64,000 nt of DNA, taken from Linyphia triangularis. Its lineage: Eukaryota > Arthropoda > Arachnida > Araneae > Linyphiidae. Of this stretch, positions 38,101-53,100 are shown piece by piece. The position numbers were made by a program, and so were the translations under genes. The stretch lies in NCBI GenBank assembly GCA_963978545.1, contig OZ021725.1, positions 12,787,197-12,851,196 of the forward strand, read 5' to 3'. The notes under the pieces are model-generated. The model did no database searches. It had not been told where the DNA came from and saw only the letters and a program-made list of their open reading frames with translations. The first letter of the stretch is position 1. The number at the start of each line of letters is the position of its first letter.

Positions 38101-41100
38101 CAATAACCAATCATAGCACTAAGTATATACTGGTCGCCAAGCACTTGTGAGGTAATCTGCAAGGAAAGGGGAGTGATGTGGGAAAATCTCTAGCCCAGAC
38201 ATGACGAAAAGTACACTTTCCACAGGCAAAACTAGTCAAGATCAGAAAAATGCGGATTCCCAAAACAGGGACAAAAAGGTGGCAATTAAAAAAAAAAAAA
38301 AATCCCGCAAAATCTCAACCCTAAGTATATCATGCACAGAAAAGCAACTAACTTAATCTAAATATAAAATACATTAGAATGAGAAACGAAACACACCTTG
38401 AATTCCTCCTGCTGCGATCGTATGGCTTCCACTTCTCCTCCGACCGTCTTGAATGACCGTTCCTCCTCTACAGTTTCGTCCAGATCTCTGGCAATGTGTC
38501 TATAGTCTTCGTAGAACTTCTCCAGTCTGCTCAACATGGCATCCAGGTTGCTGTCTCGTGTCTTGGCTCGTTCTTCCAGCCTGATGAGCTGGCGATTAAG
38601 GCCATCCAACTAAAAAGTCAATTATTGTCCGTAAGTAACCACGAAAAAAAAAATAGCAATTCATCCAAAACAGATCAATCACAACTCTTGCAAGTGCTAA
38701 CTTAGCATTAATGAAAACATGCACTGTTGTTTATATTAGAATCATTTCAAGCTGAAATAGATAACATTGATAGATAACAGAATATGCAGCTAGAAAAGTA
38801 GGAAATTAAAAAGATATTTAGTTTTAATTACCTAATATTACTTCATCATACTGTGTCAAAAATTACACTATCAATTCCTGGTCACAATGCTTGTACAAGA
38901 AGCAAGTATAAAACATAAATAATCGAATTTAAGGAAAATTATTGCAAAAAAAATTCATTTGTTTATAAATCTTCTAAAAATATTAAACACAAATGAAGGA
39001 ATGAAAATTAATTTATTGTTTTTGGTTAATTTCTTTTTATTGTTTTTAATTTGCGAATGGAGAAAAATTAAATTCTACAATATTTTCAGAATTGACCTTT
39101 TCCTATATTGCAAGACTGTGAACTTTAATGCTTATCTGAAAAGGAAAAGTGTTATGTCTATATCTAATATAACACTAGAGGAAAAATCATTTTCAGTACA
39201 TTTAAAGCAATCCCTATTTGTCCATGTCCCACAAAAATCTTTATAAATCACCATTGTCAAATCAAATTTAAAGTAAACACTCACACTAGAGAATACCTTG
39301 TGAAATTAGAAGCTACAACAATCAAACAAAATCAGAAGAGTACCTGATTTCTGCATCCCTTTGGATCAGGTGTATAACCATGAGCAATAATTTCTTGACA
39401 CTGGTGCTCAACATCTTCACAGTCTTCTCGAGCGCCCTTCAATCGATGCAAGTAGTTCTAAGGGATAACAATTAGGATTTATATAAGTAAGGAGTTGAAA
39501 ACGATACTTATTAGCATGAAAAAGAACTTTAAAGACGATGAAAGATACAACATATAAATAGAAGATTTAATTATGTTTACCTTAATTTGATTCATCTGGG
39601 CAGTGACAGCATCAATATCCCTGGCAATGGGTGACATGCCATCAAGTTCTTCCTCCAAGTGGTTCAGATCTAGATGAGCATCCTTCATTTTATTCTGTGC
39701 AAGAAAAAAACATTCAAAACATTAATATTCATCATTTGCCAGGGTAGAAGACAAAAATTAGATTGTTCTACTACGGTTGAAACAAGCATTGTTTCTTTAA
39801 CACGTTGAGCGCCATGCAAAATTCTTCAGGCCACACACAGTAGTGCGCTTCGCATTGCTATACCGCAATTCCAGGGCATCTCTGCTAACAGATTGAAATT
39901 TACTCGATACAGTTGAGTAAATATATTAGGGACATTGTTTCTTATTGCCGTAGAAGATATTTATGCTTAGAATGAAATGCCTATAGACATTCATTCTACA
40001 CGCATACACAGTGTTGCCAGACCCGACTTAAAATTCTTAGGTAAGCAATTTTTCACAAGGGCATTTTGGACATAGTATATTTCAATATTATTTTTATCTA
40101 TTGAAATATCAATAGCACTTCAAAGACTAAGACTTCCTGCACTTAAAAAGTACTAAGAAAGGCACTATGTCAAATTATAGGTGTGGGAAAAACAACAGCG
40201 TACTGTCAGCCACAGATGGCTGACGCAGCCTGAACGAAAAATTCAGTGTCAGCCACCAATGGCTGACAAGGCACTGATGTTAATGATACTATCCTGTAAT
40301 AAATAAATTTTCAGTAATTGCTTAAAACAATGTAATTTTTTTAGTTTTATATCATGTTTTACACTGTCAGCCACCGATGGCAAACGGGGCGCTGAATGTG
40401 TTAATGTACAAACTAAAATATATTGAAAAGTTTTACATTCAGTGAATTCAAGAAAAACAAATAGAAATTAATCACAATGCAGCAGCATAAGTGGCAAAAC
40501 AAAGTAGAAAAGGATGTCAAAAAAAGGAGTACCTATGCTGTGGGGCGGCAAAGCCCTAAATTTTTAGTACAGTTAAGTCCTGTTCATGCGAAGGCAATGG
40601 GGCCACCGAAATTGTTCGCGTTCACCAAACTTCATGTAAAAAGAATAAATTAATTTCAAGTTTTAAGTACAGAGAACTGCTTTTACTTTACGTTAAACAG
40701 GATTTCATGTTAAGCGCTTTCGCGTTAACAAAGGTTGACTGTACAGTAAAAAAAGTTTTTTTAGTGAACTTAACCCTTAAAATCCCCTAAAAAAAAAAAT
40801 TCACAGCAAATAATTCAAAAATGTTCTTTTCACTTTTGCATTAAAAAGAATCAAGTTAATCATTCTGTGATTCAAACATTATTTTCCAAAAAAGTTTATA
40901 TGTTAGCAAATATATAGATTTTTCTTATTTTTATTAAGCTCAATTTGCTAGTTTGATTGCTTTTAATTAAATCCATGTAATTTAAATTTTCTTCTATTTA
41001 CATTGAATGAATTGCAAACACAATTTAGTTAATTCGAAAGAATTAAGCAGACAGTTTTTTAAAAAATAAGCACATTAAAAAATTTGGAAACTGTGTATTT

Positions 41101-44100
41101 GGCATAACAAATATAACTATTTTTAAAATATTCTGAATCAATGGTGCAATAAACATAAACCATAATTTCCCCATAGTCCCCCCCCCACTCCCCTTCCAGA
41201 AATACTCTTTGTTTGTGGTTTTTTTTATCACATCTGCTAAATTACACAGAGGACAGAAATATAAAATTTTGCAAGCTCATAACTTATATTCTTAAATACA
41301 AAATAGTTGTATTTTTTTTTTTTACAAAGAATAAATTTTTAATAGCATCAAACAAAGAATCTACCAGAAATAACAGAACAATTATTGGTTCATAACCCAT
41401 TCCGTGATCTGCTCTAGCCTCGTCTATAAATTGAAAAAAAAAATGTAATGACACAAGTGTTGCATTGACAGAAATGACCATGAAAAGTTCTGGCATTTGG
41501 GGTCCAACTAAGAACCTAAGAAAGCTAGAACGATCCCCTCTTATGCCTGTGGTGATGGGAAATGTTTAAAATGAAAGGCACAAGAAACTCAAATATTGTG
41601 TCATCAGACATTAGAGGCAGTTCCCGAGAATGCAACTGTTGTATCATTCAAACGGAATTAGTTAGTTGAAAATTTCCTAAAAGAAATACCACTGCTTACA
41701 TTGAAATGTGTAATGATCTCAGAGGCCGACTCCAAATCGCAGCACCTGTCTTCTAGCTTCTGCGTCAGCTTCTTGTGTCTGTCTTCCAAGTCCTCCACTT
41801 CGTCCGTTATGTGCGATGTGTCCACAGAGGGCGAGGCCTCGGAGACGAGGGTACCGACATAATCCTTAAGGTTGTTCAACTGTCTCTTTACGTCGCCTGC
41901 TTCTCCCAACAAGGCCTAGAAAGAATCAACGATATATAGTTAGACTAAGGAATGGACAGTGAATTTTTACATTTTAATATTGGGAGCAAGAGTGCAAATT
42001 TATTTAAAGTTAATTTTAATTTTAGGTGATAAGGAGATTTTCTACCTAATTATTAATACTTGTCCAATTTTAAAAACATCAAAAAACTTAAAATATGAAG
42101 GGCCACAGCAACGAACAGTCAGATTCCAATTTTTTTGAATTCTAGGTTTCCCTACCACCTGCAAGGTTATAGCAGATAGTTTCTGGCAAATAAATGACAT
42201 GATACATGAAATTTTGAGCAACCATTTACTTTAACCCTAATACAAGCATTGAGACTTGAAACCAGCTTTTCTGAAGAATTGAGAAAAACGGACTCTGACC
42301 GTTCTTTGCCGTAGCCCATCATATATTTGTGCTTCCAAAAATTTATATAGATTAGTGTTTTTATAGTTTCAATATATTTCTATAGCATGTTGAATAAAGA
42401 TATAAAGATATATCTGTTTCACTTTAATGAACTAGAATCTCGTAAGCTAATCACCTAACAAACTTCTAGTTTGTAAGGTGAAACAGCTATATCTCGATTC
42501 ATTTTGCTATTGCAATATATTGAAATAATGAAAGCACTAACCATACGGTAAGGTGAGTATCCCTTTATTAGCAACTAAATATTCACTAAACAAACTTTAA
42601 AAAAAAAAAAATATTAATAAACAAAAACAAAAAAAACTTTTAATTCTAAACACTTTGTATATCTTTTAAAATAAGCAACATTTAATCAATTTTATAATAA
42701 GTATCAATTCATACCTTCATTCTTGCTAACAATTTTGGATCCTTGGAGCTGTCTCCTAAAGCATCGTGAGACAAAAGCCTGTCTTCCAGACGATGCAATG
42801 AGTGATTCACATCTCTAGCTTTGTCCTGGTACAGGTTCAATTTTTGTGATACATCATCCAGCTCTTGCGCCCTTTCCACGACTTCTGCGATGTAAAGTTT
42901 AAATATTAGGAATGTATTACAGTTAGTAGCATACCAAGTTAATATTTTGTTTCCAATAACAGCTAAAAAATATACAATACTGATACACATGGGTCCGAAA
43001 TCTTAAGAAGCAACCGTGTCCAACAAGTACTCAAGCATACAAAATTAAGCTAGAAAAACTAACCTCTAAATGTTACAACTTGCAAATATACATGAAGAAA
43101 TATTGAGGTAAGTTCTTGAATAAGCACTAACCACAATTTTTTTTTTTTTTATGAATTGGGCACTTTGAAAGTTCACCAAATTTTCTGAACCCCTACTACT
43201 ACTAAAAATCTTGTTTGTTTTCAATTAAATTTAATTTTTTATGAACTACAGATTCTCACAAAACTTCGCAATGCATAATGAAAATAATGTTTTGTTATAC
43301 CTTAAAAACCTAGTTTTGAACCGTAACAACAATTTACATTTTAAAAGTAAATTAAGTTAGGCTTATACAAATATACATTGAGAAATAACATTGAATTAAT
43401 AGAATGTAAGTTAAAATATCATTTTAAGAACAGTATTACTTATATATAATTTATCAAAATAATTTCTGGGGCTAAAATCTTAATTCAGGGGTCTATCCAG
43501 ATTTTTTTTACAGGGTCCTATTTTTGTGAAAAAATTTTAATTTTGTGAAAAATTTCCAATTTCATATATTTTGAGCATATGGTTTGGCACCCATGACGTC
43601 ACTTCTTTATAACCAACATGTGGCCAAGTGAGCAGTTTTCTCCTTTTAGCATAAAATAAACTTTGTAATTTAGTAATTGGTTCGTTTTCCAACTGGAAAT
43701 ATTATGAAGGTTCCGTTTTTTGACTTGGAATTTTGTGAAAGGTCAGTTTGTTGGACATGGAATTTTGTGAAGGATCCTTTTGTTAATTATGAAATTTTGT
43801 GAAGGGTCCGTTTTTTGGACATAGAATTTTGTGAAGGGTCCTTAAAAGGACCCAAATTTCCTTCTGCATAGACCCCTGTAATTTGTAAAATAATAACAAG
43901 TTAACAATTTGATTTCTTACCATGATTAAGCCTATTCCATCTCCTTCTCAAATCATCAATTTCTTCCTTAATACTTTCAACGTCAATATCACAACAGGAA
44001 ATCAAAACCTCGCCATAAGTGCAAGTATTTTCAAACTCTTGAGAGTGCTTTATCAAATCATTCTTAATTGCCTGAAGAAAAAAAATAACTCATGAATATA

Positions 44101-47100
44101 ACTGATATTGAATAACACAAAACCAAATACCAACAACAACTAGCCATGGTAAAGTTTTAAGAAATCAGTTTAGAAAGAAGAAAAAAATACTCCAAATACC
44201 TGTGTTTCTTTAACCTGTTTGTCGAGCTGAGTTCTTTGGAAGCTGACAGGTTGAAGACTTTGGACTTTGTCTTCACATTTGCTGAGCCAAGATACAAATG
44301 AAATAAAAGAGGTTTGATATTTCTTACAGTTTTCAGAACACTTCTGCAATTGGGTGTGCCTAAAAATAAATATATGAATTATAAATCATTTAATGATACA
44401 CAAAAAATGCTAATTTGTCTTAGACAAAAAATTCACCTTCCCAATCATATTGAATAAAAAAAAATCATCATATTGAATAAGAAAAATTAGAACTCTGTAC
44501 TTCAGAACCAAATGATCATAAATCATGATAAGGTGAAAATAAAGGGTTTTAGTGAAGGGTGTTTTTAGATTATAAGGTTATAAGAGGTTTTAGTCCCTTT
44601 AGATTAAATAACACTTTCAAATAAATCTCAATGCTTTAGACCTTTTTTGAATGATTTTGGCTTGTTTGACTCTGAAATATAAAACTGAATGAATAAAATG
44701 ATTTTTTGATGGAAAAGCTACAGTCTAATTTAATGAAAAAGTCACTTAGGCAAAATACATAAATTTATTCTTAAAGAAAAAGCAAGCTTAATTTTTTATG
44801 GATTTTTCCGAACATATATACAACTATTTCCTTAAGTATCTTAATAGTCATTAAAATGTTGTACGTTGAGCAACATAACTTCAAAGTCATTTAAATTGCA
44901 TGATTCCATAAGTTTATTGTTTCTACTTAGGGGAACAATAAAAGAAAAAGAAAAAAGTAGGGTTAAAAATAAAAACTTTACTTTGAACTATGAAATTCGT
45001 AACTTTTCCAAATTTGTATCATAGAAAATTATTTCCAGTAGTCAACATAATCAACGATCACCAACCTTAACCCATCAACTTCAATCACTACTGAAAAGTG
45101 ATACTTATAAAGCAAAGATATCACAAGTACTAATCGATATAAACACATTACGCACCTGTCATTGGCAATTTTGCGGACTTTCTCCCATTGCCGTTTTGTG
45201 GCGTCCATCTTGCTTTGAAGTTGGACTGCATCTGCTTTGCGTGTAACTTTAGGAAGCATTTCAGAACCCTTGCTCATCAACAGGTGCACCTCATGCTCCT
45301 TGTTGAGAACTTGCTTGTAGACACCCTGAAAAGATTCAACATTTTTAATGCACAGAGAAATTTGATTAAGAAAATTTAATTAATGCGTACATTGTCTTAT
45401 TATTCGTTTCGAGAGTCAAGGAAGATAATAGAAAAAGATATTAGTCCTTTTTAAATCCTTTATATTAACTTCGATTTTGCATGTATGTTTGTCAATGGCG
45501 GGAAAATCTGTGGGAAGACTAATTAACACCCCTTGCCGTTATCAAATCGGGCTGAAACTTGGCAGATAGATTTGATGACAAATGCATTCTATCAAATTTT
45601 GGTGACTGTCAGTAAAAGGCCGCTTTTACAGAATACAGTAATAGCATGTAACTGATCATTGGAGAAACTCTTTCCTGTAGCCAAAATTGTTTCAATAAAT
45701 AAATAAATAGTAAAATAAATTGCTTTAATAAATAAATAGCAAAATAAATTGTTTAAATATATAGTAAAATAAATTGCTTTAATAAATAGTAAAATAAATT
45801 GCTTTAATAAATAGTAAAATAGTTTTAATAAATAAATAGTAAAATAGTTTTAATAAATAAATAGTAAAATAGTTTTAATAAATAAATAGTAAAATAGTTT
45901 TAATAAATAAATAGTAAAATAGTTTTAATAAATAAATAGTAAAATAGTTTTAATAAATAAATAGTAAAATAGTTTTAATAAATAAATAGTAAAATAAATT
46001 ATTTTAATCAGAATAAATAAACGATATTTGAATGTTGTGAGTGCATAAATTTGCATTTGTCTTTAATGAAATTTTTTTGAAAAGTAGTTTACCAGCTATT
46101 TTTCTAATAGAGATGTTTTTAAAATTAGATGCCAACACCAAGCACACTCTGGCAACAGAAACGGTGCTTTGTCAATGAGTATAAAAATTGGCAATGCATA
46201 TAAAGGATTTATATTAAAAACTTTGTTTTTATGGGTTATATCATTATATTTAGATTCAACACTGATAGCAAACATAAGTAGAGAACTACCTCGAAGTCTT
46301 GAACTTGGCGCTTAAGAATGTCTTGATTAGCAGAAATGGGGTATTCATGGGATAGTGTGTTTTCCATGTCATTCAGCCACTGTTGTATGCGATCAAATGA
46401 TAAGTAGAAATCTTTGTCTTCCTTCAGAGCAGATTCCAATTCAGCCTTTCGATTATCTAGACAAATAATATAAATTGGATTGAAATCTCAAAACTATTTA
46501 AAAAATAGCAACACAATATTTAGAATTTATGCATAGAAACGAGTTCAATTGCACTAAATTCCAAAGAAACTAGTAAGATACAAGAGGAATCGAATAGCCT
46601 TTTCTGAATGTATGTCACAAATATGTATATCGTATACCATATAAATATATCATAAATGCTGTATGCAGCCTGGATATAAATTAAGATTTTTTAGAGAAAT
46701 TACTTTTCTTTTAAACTATTTTGGTTTTGTATAAAGGAAGAAAAGGAATAATCATAAAAAAAAAAACTTCTCCCAGAAATAAACAAGATTGGAAGTTGGT
46801 GAGATAGACAAGATTTTTTAGGTTTACTCAAAGTGTTAAATTGCGATTTTCTATTTTCTATCATGCTGCTATCTACCGTATACTATCACAACTTCTCCAA
46901 ATTTTAAACCTATTTGTTTTTTTAACTAGGAATTTCAAATAAGTAACACAATGTGCAGTTATAGATACACTAACTGTCGAAAATGGAATTAGCTTTTAAA
47001 TTAGTATACAAATTATCAGTTCTTAAATTAGTAAATCATTTACCAATTTTGGTTGAAAAAGGGATAGTTAAAAAAAAAAAACGCGTCTTAATATAATATG

Positions 47101-50100
47101 CAAGATCATATACCATATAAAAATATCATAAATATATATTGTACATCATAAATGAATATTATAATATACTCACTCATCTTTCTGTTGAGATTGTTGTACT
47201 GCTTCTCAACACCATTCAGTTTGTTCTTAATTTCACTCTTCGAGGCTGGGTCGCTCAATATGTCACAAAGTTGTTCACACACTCCTTCTGCATCAGCCAG
47301 CAGAGGGCGCTGATCTTCCAACTGTTCTTCAAGAGCCTTTGAGAAAACAAAAAAATACTTTAGGAAACACTCTTTAATACTATGTTACAAATACGATCAA
47401 AACATAAATTACAAATGAATCGTGACCACAGTGTCTGACAACTGTCCGGAAAATTTCAGAAATTCATATGTTATACTCAAATAGCTTCTTTAAAGGGATC
47501 CTCAATTTGATCTTGCGCCATTGACCTAAAGCTATATTGTTTATGTCACAATATCTGTTGGAGTATTGTTTTAAAATATATGAATTTTTATGCCAGGTAT
47601 AATAATATTGACTCATTAAAAAAGTGTGGAGGGAAAACAAGCAGACGTTTTTTTTTTTTATTATTATAATTTAAAAAGTTTTTAGAAGCTAATTTATTAA
47701 TTTTTTCAACATATTACTAATAAAAAAAAAAATACCAGCTTATTTTCTCTTCAAATTTTGTTGATGAGTCAATATTACTGTTTATATGTCCGGAGAAAAA
47801 ATTCATAGGTTTTCCAACAATTACGCTGGCAGATATTGTAGCAGAAAAATTGAAGTATTAGGTCAATAAGGTAGGGATAGACTAACAAGACTATTCCTTT
47901 TAATAAATTGAGAAACAACACACTAAAAGTTTTTGAGGATTTATAATTAGACAATCATGGATATTGACTTAAAGAGTGCATTAGGCACTACAACTTAGAA
48001 GGTCTCATAGTACTGACCCAAATTTGTACTATTTTTGTACATAAAAATACTTTGCATTTGGTACTTTCATAACTTCTAGTAATATAGGTACAACTCACAT
48101 TCAACTTCCTCAACTGGTCTTCCGCATCCGATCCAGCTTCGGACAGATGATCGAAATCATCCGAAATGTGCTGCAGTCGATCTTGCAGGCGGTTAAGGCT
48201 GTCTTGAAAGTCCTTAGTGGCTCCAATCGCAGCATCCAAGTTCTTCTCTCTATCCGTCAGCTTGTTCATTAAGTCATCCCATCGCAGGTTGGTATTCTGA
48301 AGTTGCTCCCGAATCTTTTTGGCAGACGGACTGTTGATGTCCAGATGGTCCAAGATGGCATGGCCACATTCGCGGCTCTTGGCCAGAATGGGTTCTTGGT
48401 GGGAGAATTCATCTCTGAGAACCTGAAATTAGATATTGTATTCAATAATTAAATTAGTAAAGTCACACTAGGCTTTTATGTAAGTCTTTTTGTTAACATT
48501 ATTGCAAAGTCATGATCCAATTTCCAATCTGGATAGGTCGTATTTTATCACCGTAGAGATAGAATACAAGGGTTGGTTGTATTCAGATTATCTGGCGCCG
48601 TCAGCAACACGAGGGCTATAATGCGCCGAAACATTCGTCATTAGACAAGCCAACATACATTTACAAACACCCATGCCTAACACGGGACTCGAACCCGCAA
48701 CCTCGCGGTCTAGAAGCCAGCACGCTAACCACTATACCGTTTGGTCAGCATACAAGGGAGTCAATCTTAACTGTACTATTCTCTAAATCTTATGTCTACT
48801 TAGTTAATTGGTGCTATCAAAATATTTTCCTCCACTTTAGCCTACAATTATTCAATCTAAAAAGATGTGAAAAGCTGATAAGTTTTTACAGGTGTACTAT
48901 CTAATAAACTAAGTGTTTCCTAATTAGAAGGTTTTGTTTTACACATTAATAAAAATATTACTTTAACCCATAGAGCGGCTGTTCCGGATTATCTCGTCCT
49001 TTTATCCCCAGTTTTTCCAGTGATACACAACATTTTTAAATTTATAAATAAAATTTAAAATAAAATATTTTTTAATATTTTTATTAGGATGATAGTTTAA
49101 AACACATTCAAAACAAATTGAATAAAAAAATAAATTAAATTAATTATATATTAGAATCAGAAATATAATTGAAAAATTATTGCAGGGAAAACAACTGTAC
49201 AATTTTGCCCATTCCCTGGAAGCTCAATGGGTTAAAAAAGAAGAAAAAAAACTTTTCCAAATAAAGTGAACAAAGTAATCTGAAATTCTTACAGTTTTCA
49301 ACAAGAAATACAAGCACTTTTAAATTGAAAAAAAAAGAAGAAAAAAAAAGAATGCGTCAGGAAGAATACCACAAGTAATAAATAAAACAATATGCTATGT
49401 ATTAAAAGATGTTTTTTATCAAAAACATCACTAAAATTGTAAACTTCACAAGAATGAAACCATATCATAAGAGAAAAACTTAATGCAACTCACTTGAACT
49501 TGTTGTATTTGTGCATTGACCATGCGAGGATCAGAAGCGATGGGGCCAAGCACTTGAAACATTTTCTCTTTCTGGCCTAACCAGTTGTTCATTGCATCCT
49601 GAGATTCTTGGAAGTCCTTCAAATCTTGCAAGAATTTTGACTTTTCTTTAACTGTTGACAACAACTCATTCCATCTTTGGACTACAAAAGAAAATTGTAA
49701 AATAAACACAAAATGTTTAGAGTACATTGAATTTTTATAAAAGCGAAAGCATTGTTTCAAGACAGCAGAATCTCTGAAAGTGAGGTAAAGTTATCATTGA
49801 GGTTGGTCCGAATTTGTACTTAGTCTTATATAGTAAATTTAAAAAAAAAAGAAGTTTAAAATAAATTTTTATAAAGATAATTGACAGAATAAGTAGATGA
49901 AGGTGGTACATAAAAAAAACCCCTAGTTTTTGAAATATTCCCTCTTAAAAGTATTTACTTTTTTATTCTTTTATATGTAACATGTCTTTTCCATTAATCC
50001 AAATAATGCCGTTAAGTAGTTTAGAGATCCAGGGTGTACATGTCAGAAGTTAGCTTCAAATGCAATACTTCATTCATTGTGAAAACTTGGATTTTTAAAA

Positions 50101-53100
50101 AATACCACATACATCCTTCATCTACTATAAATAAAATGCTCCTAAAATACAACTTGGAGCTGAAGCAGGCACTAATACTTTTTAAGTTGGATTACATACC
50201 AAGGTCAGACATCTGCATCTGTAAATTGTCAATTCCAGGGGTGTTAGGTTTACGACGAGCCAGATCGTCTGTTTGACTTTTGAGTCGGTCCACTTCCAAC
50301 TGCCTTTCGAGCATATCGTCTTGAATTGCCTGAAAGGAGTTGAGGAAATAATACTTAGAATTACCATTCAAATAGGATTGAACTTAAAATAAATAAATTC
50401 CCCGACAGTTCAACTGGTTATTTAAGTAAATAATTTTGGGAAAAAAAGCAAGTTTAATACTAAAACTTAAAAGCCACTTAAACCATGCACATGTAAAAAT
50501 TGACATACTATAGAACTCTAAACAAACAATCATATGCAATAATAAAAAAAAAAAATCAGGAAAGAAATCCCGACTTTTCCAGAAATGTAGACATATTTTT
50601 AATTTCCCTTTATTTTTGACAGCCCTTTCTATTTTTCCTAACAATTGTATGCTTTTTCCTATTTCTCATGCACATGACAACCTTGCTCAATGCAGAAGTA
50701 AAGATTCTCAATTTGTCTAATAGTCCGAGAGCCGACTGCAATTTTTGGACCCCATCGAACATCATTCTGAATTTTTTATAGAAATTGGAGAAAAGTGAGT
50801 AGATTAGGAATCCACTGGTCTGCCGTGGCAAAAATGGACGGAACTGATCAATAATCGACTTGGAATGAGTTGAACTAAAATCCGATTGCCAAATATGTCA
50901 TAACTTACCAAAAATAGAACAAACTTATTCGTCTGGCAACCCACTTCATTTTGATTTTCAATGAGAAAAAACGCAAACGATTTCTGATCTTTGGCTCGGA
51001 AAACTTATATCTTTTAAAAGTAAGCCTAATTGGCGACATCAGTTACGTCATAAGTGACGTAATATTTTTTGCCAACTTGACTCCGTTTTAATAGATGCAA
51101 GTAGCCCGTCGCCAGATATCTGCAACCTTCTTAATTAAAAATTAAAGAGTGAGGGTTACCAAATAAATAAAAATGCTCATTATTTGGTAAGTTATGGCGC
51201 ATTTGGCAATTGGATTTAGTTCAACTTATTAAAAGTCGATTTTTGACCAGTTTCGGCCATTTTTGCCACGGCAGACCAGTGGATTCGTAATCTACTCACT
51301 TTTCTCTAATTTCTATAAAAAATTCAGAATGATGTTCGATGGGGTCCAAAAATTGTAGTCGCCTCTCAGTTTATAAAGTGTGCACACAGCAAATTCGTAC
51401 CTTTAATGCTTGCAATTGCTTGGCTGCCTGGTCGCGAGTGACGGGCAAAGGATCTTTCGGCATTTGACGTTCCTTGGCTTGAACAAAATTCAACAGTGTT
51501 TTTAGACTGTCCAAGTACACCTTGATTTCATCCGAACAGGAGTTGATTTCTTGGCTGCGATCAGAGAGCTTCACTCCCAATAAGCTGTATCTGTGATTGA
51601 TTTCTGACAATTGTTGTTGAATTGGGCTGAGATCTGTAGAAATACAAGAAATGGAAATCAATATAAGAGAAAAAATACAATTTCACAAACTTTTAGTGAA
51701 ATCTTACATTGTTTTTATTTAACAGGCCACACAAAACTATCTTTAGCTTTAAGTAAATATAACATTTAACTTTGCATTGGTAGTAATTTCATAAATATTC
51801 CCCCAAAAAAAAATTACTCAACTCTTCATTTCAATTACTAACCCTTTAACTATTGACTCTTAACGGCTGAGGAGCTCTTATTTATCTTTATTAGTCTGTG
51901 TTATCTCAATACAAGCTTCAGCCATTAAGACTTAATATATAAATTCATAGGCAAAACAAAATAATCATAATTTAAAATACGTTGAAGATGAATTTAAAAA
52001 TTAAAATCCTGTTAATTATTACAAATATTTAAAAATGCCAGCAGCCAAATCACAACAGGCATAAAAAAAAAATTCAACTACAGAAACCGTTTCTAATAAA
52101 GGTAATTCATTTAAGAAAAGCATATATTATAAGATTGCTAGAGCAATTAGTAAAGTAATATTTTATAAGAATATTTTGGTTTCAAATGCTTAGATCAGTT
52201 GAGGTAATTACGTCCAATTTAATTAATAAAATATTGTAATGTAAATCTCATAAAATCATTCATAAAGTAATATGCATGAAGCAATATCCTGTTTGGTGCA
52301 CTCGAGATAAGATAAACTTGGTGATATTTACCTTCAATACCCCCAAGATTATCAGCAGAATTCCTTGTACTACCAAAGCCACTGGATACACTGGAGAGTG
52401 GGCTTTGAACACCCCTTCCGGCAGATGATGCATAATCAGGTGATCGGCGATGTTCTATAATTAGTGGAATACACATTTATTAATGAAATAATAGAAATAA
52501 AAAAAGAAATAATCAATAGGATGATTGAAATAGTTATTAAGGTATATAGGGTGAAATAGTTAATAGTTTAAAAGAAATATTTCATTGCAAGAATATTGTA
52601 TTTACAGGGTTTCTGCCAAAATAAAATGTCACAAAACTATGACTTTTCGTGACTTAACCAGATCACAAAAAAAAAATAATAATAATGCTGATAATCTATA
52701 TGAATTTTACTAACATGATTCTAGATGAATTTTATTAACGGTATATGAATTTATTAACAGTAAGTAAATCAAAGTACCAAAAAATGATTTTTATAAACTT
52801 TTATTTTAAATTAAGTAAAAAATACTTGTTTCAGTAACTTCCAAATCAGAAGAAAAAGGAAAATATAATTTTCTATTTTTTGATATTTCGTTGTTGAAAA
52901 AGCTAATCAATCTTTAATAATAAAGAAATAGTTAAAGAAAGAATAAGTCAATAATAATAAATTATATGCAATTATAAGCAAAACAAAAGAAAGAAGATGG
53001 GAAAAAAAGTTTAAAAAATGTACACAAAAGCTTATCAAAACTATTCATTTCAGTTCTCATATTAAGAATTTTTTACCCCACCCATTAGAGCTTACTCGTG

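Noticed and set aside
45780..46000. Regular repeats that could suggest a CRISPR array
   Set aside because: Head-to-tail 25-bp AT-rich units without spacers in a eukaryotic intron: a minisatellite.
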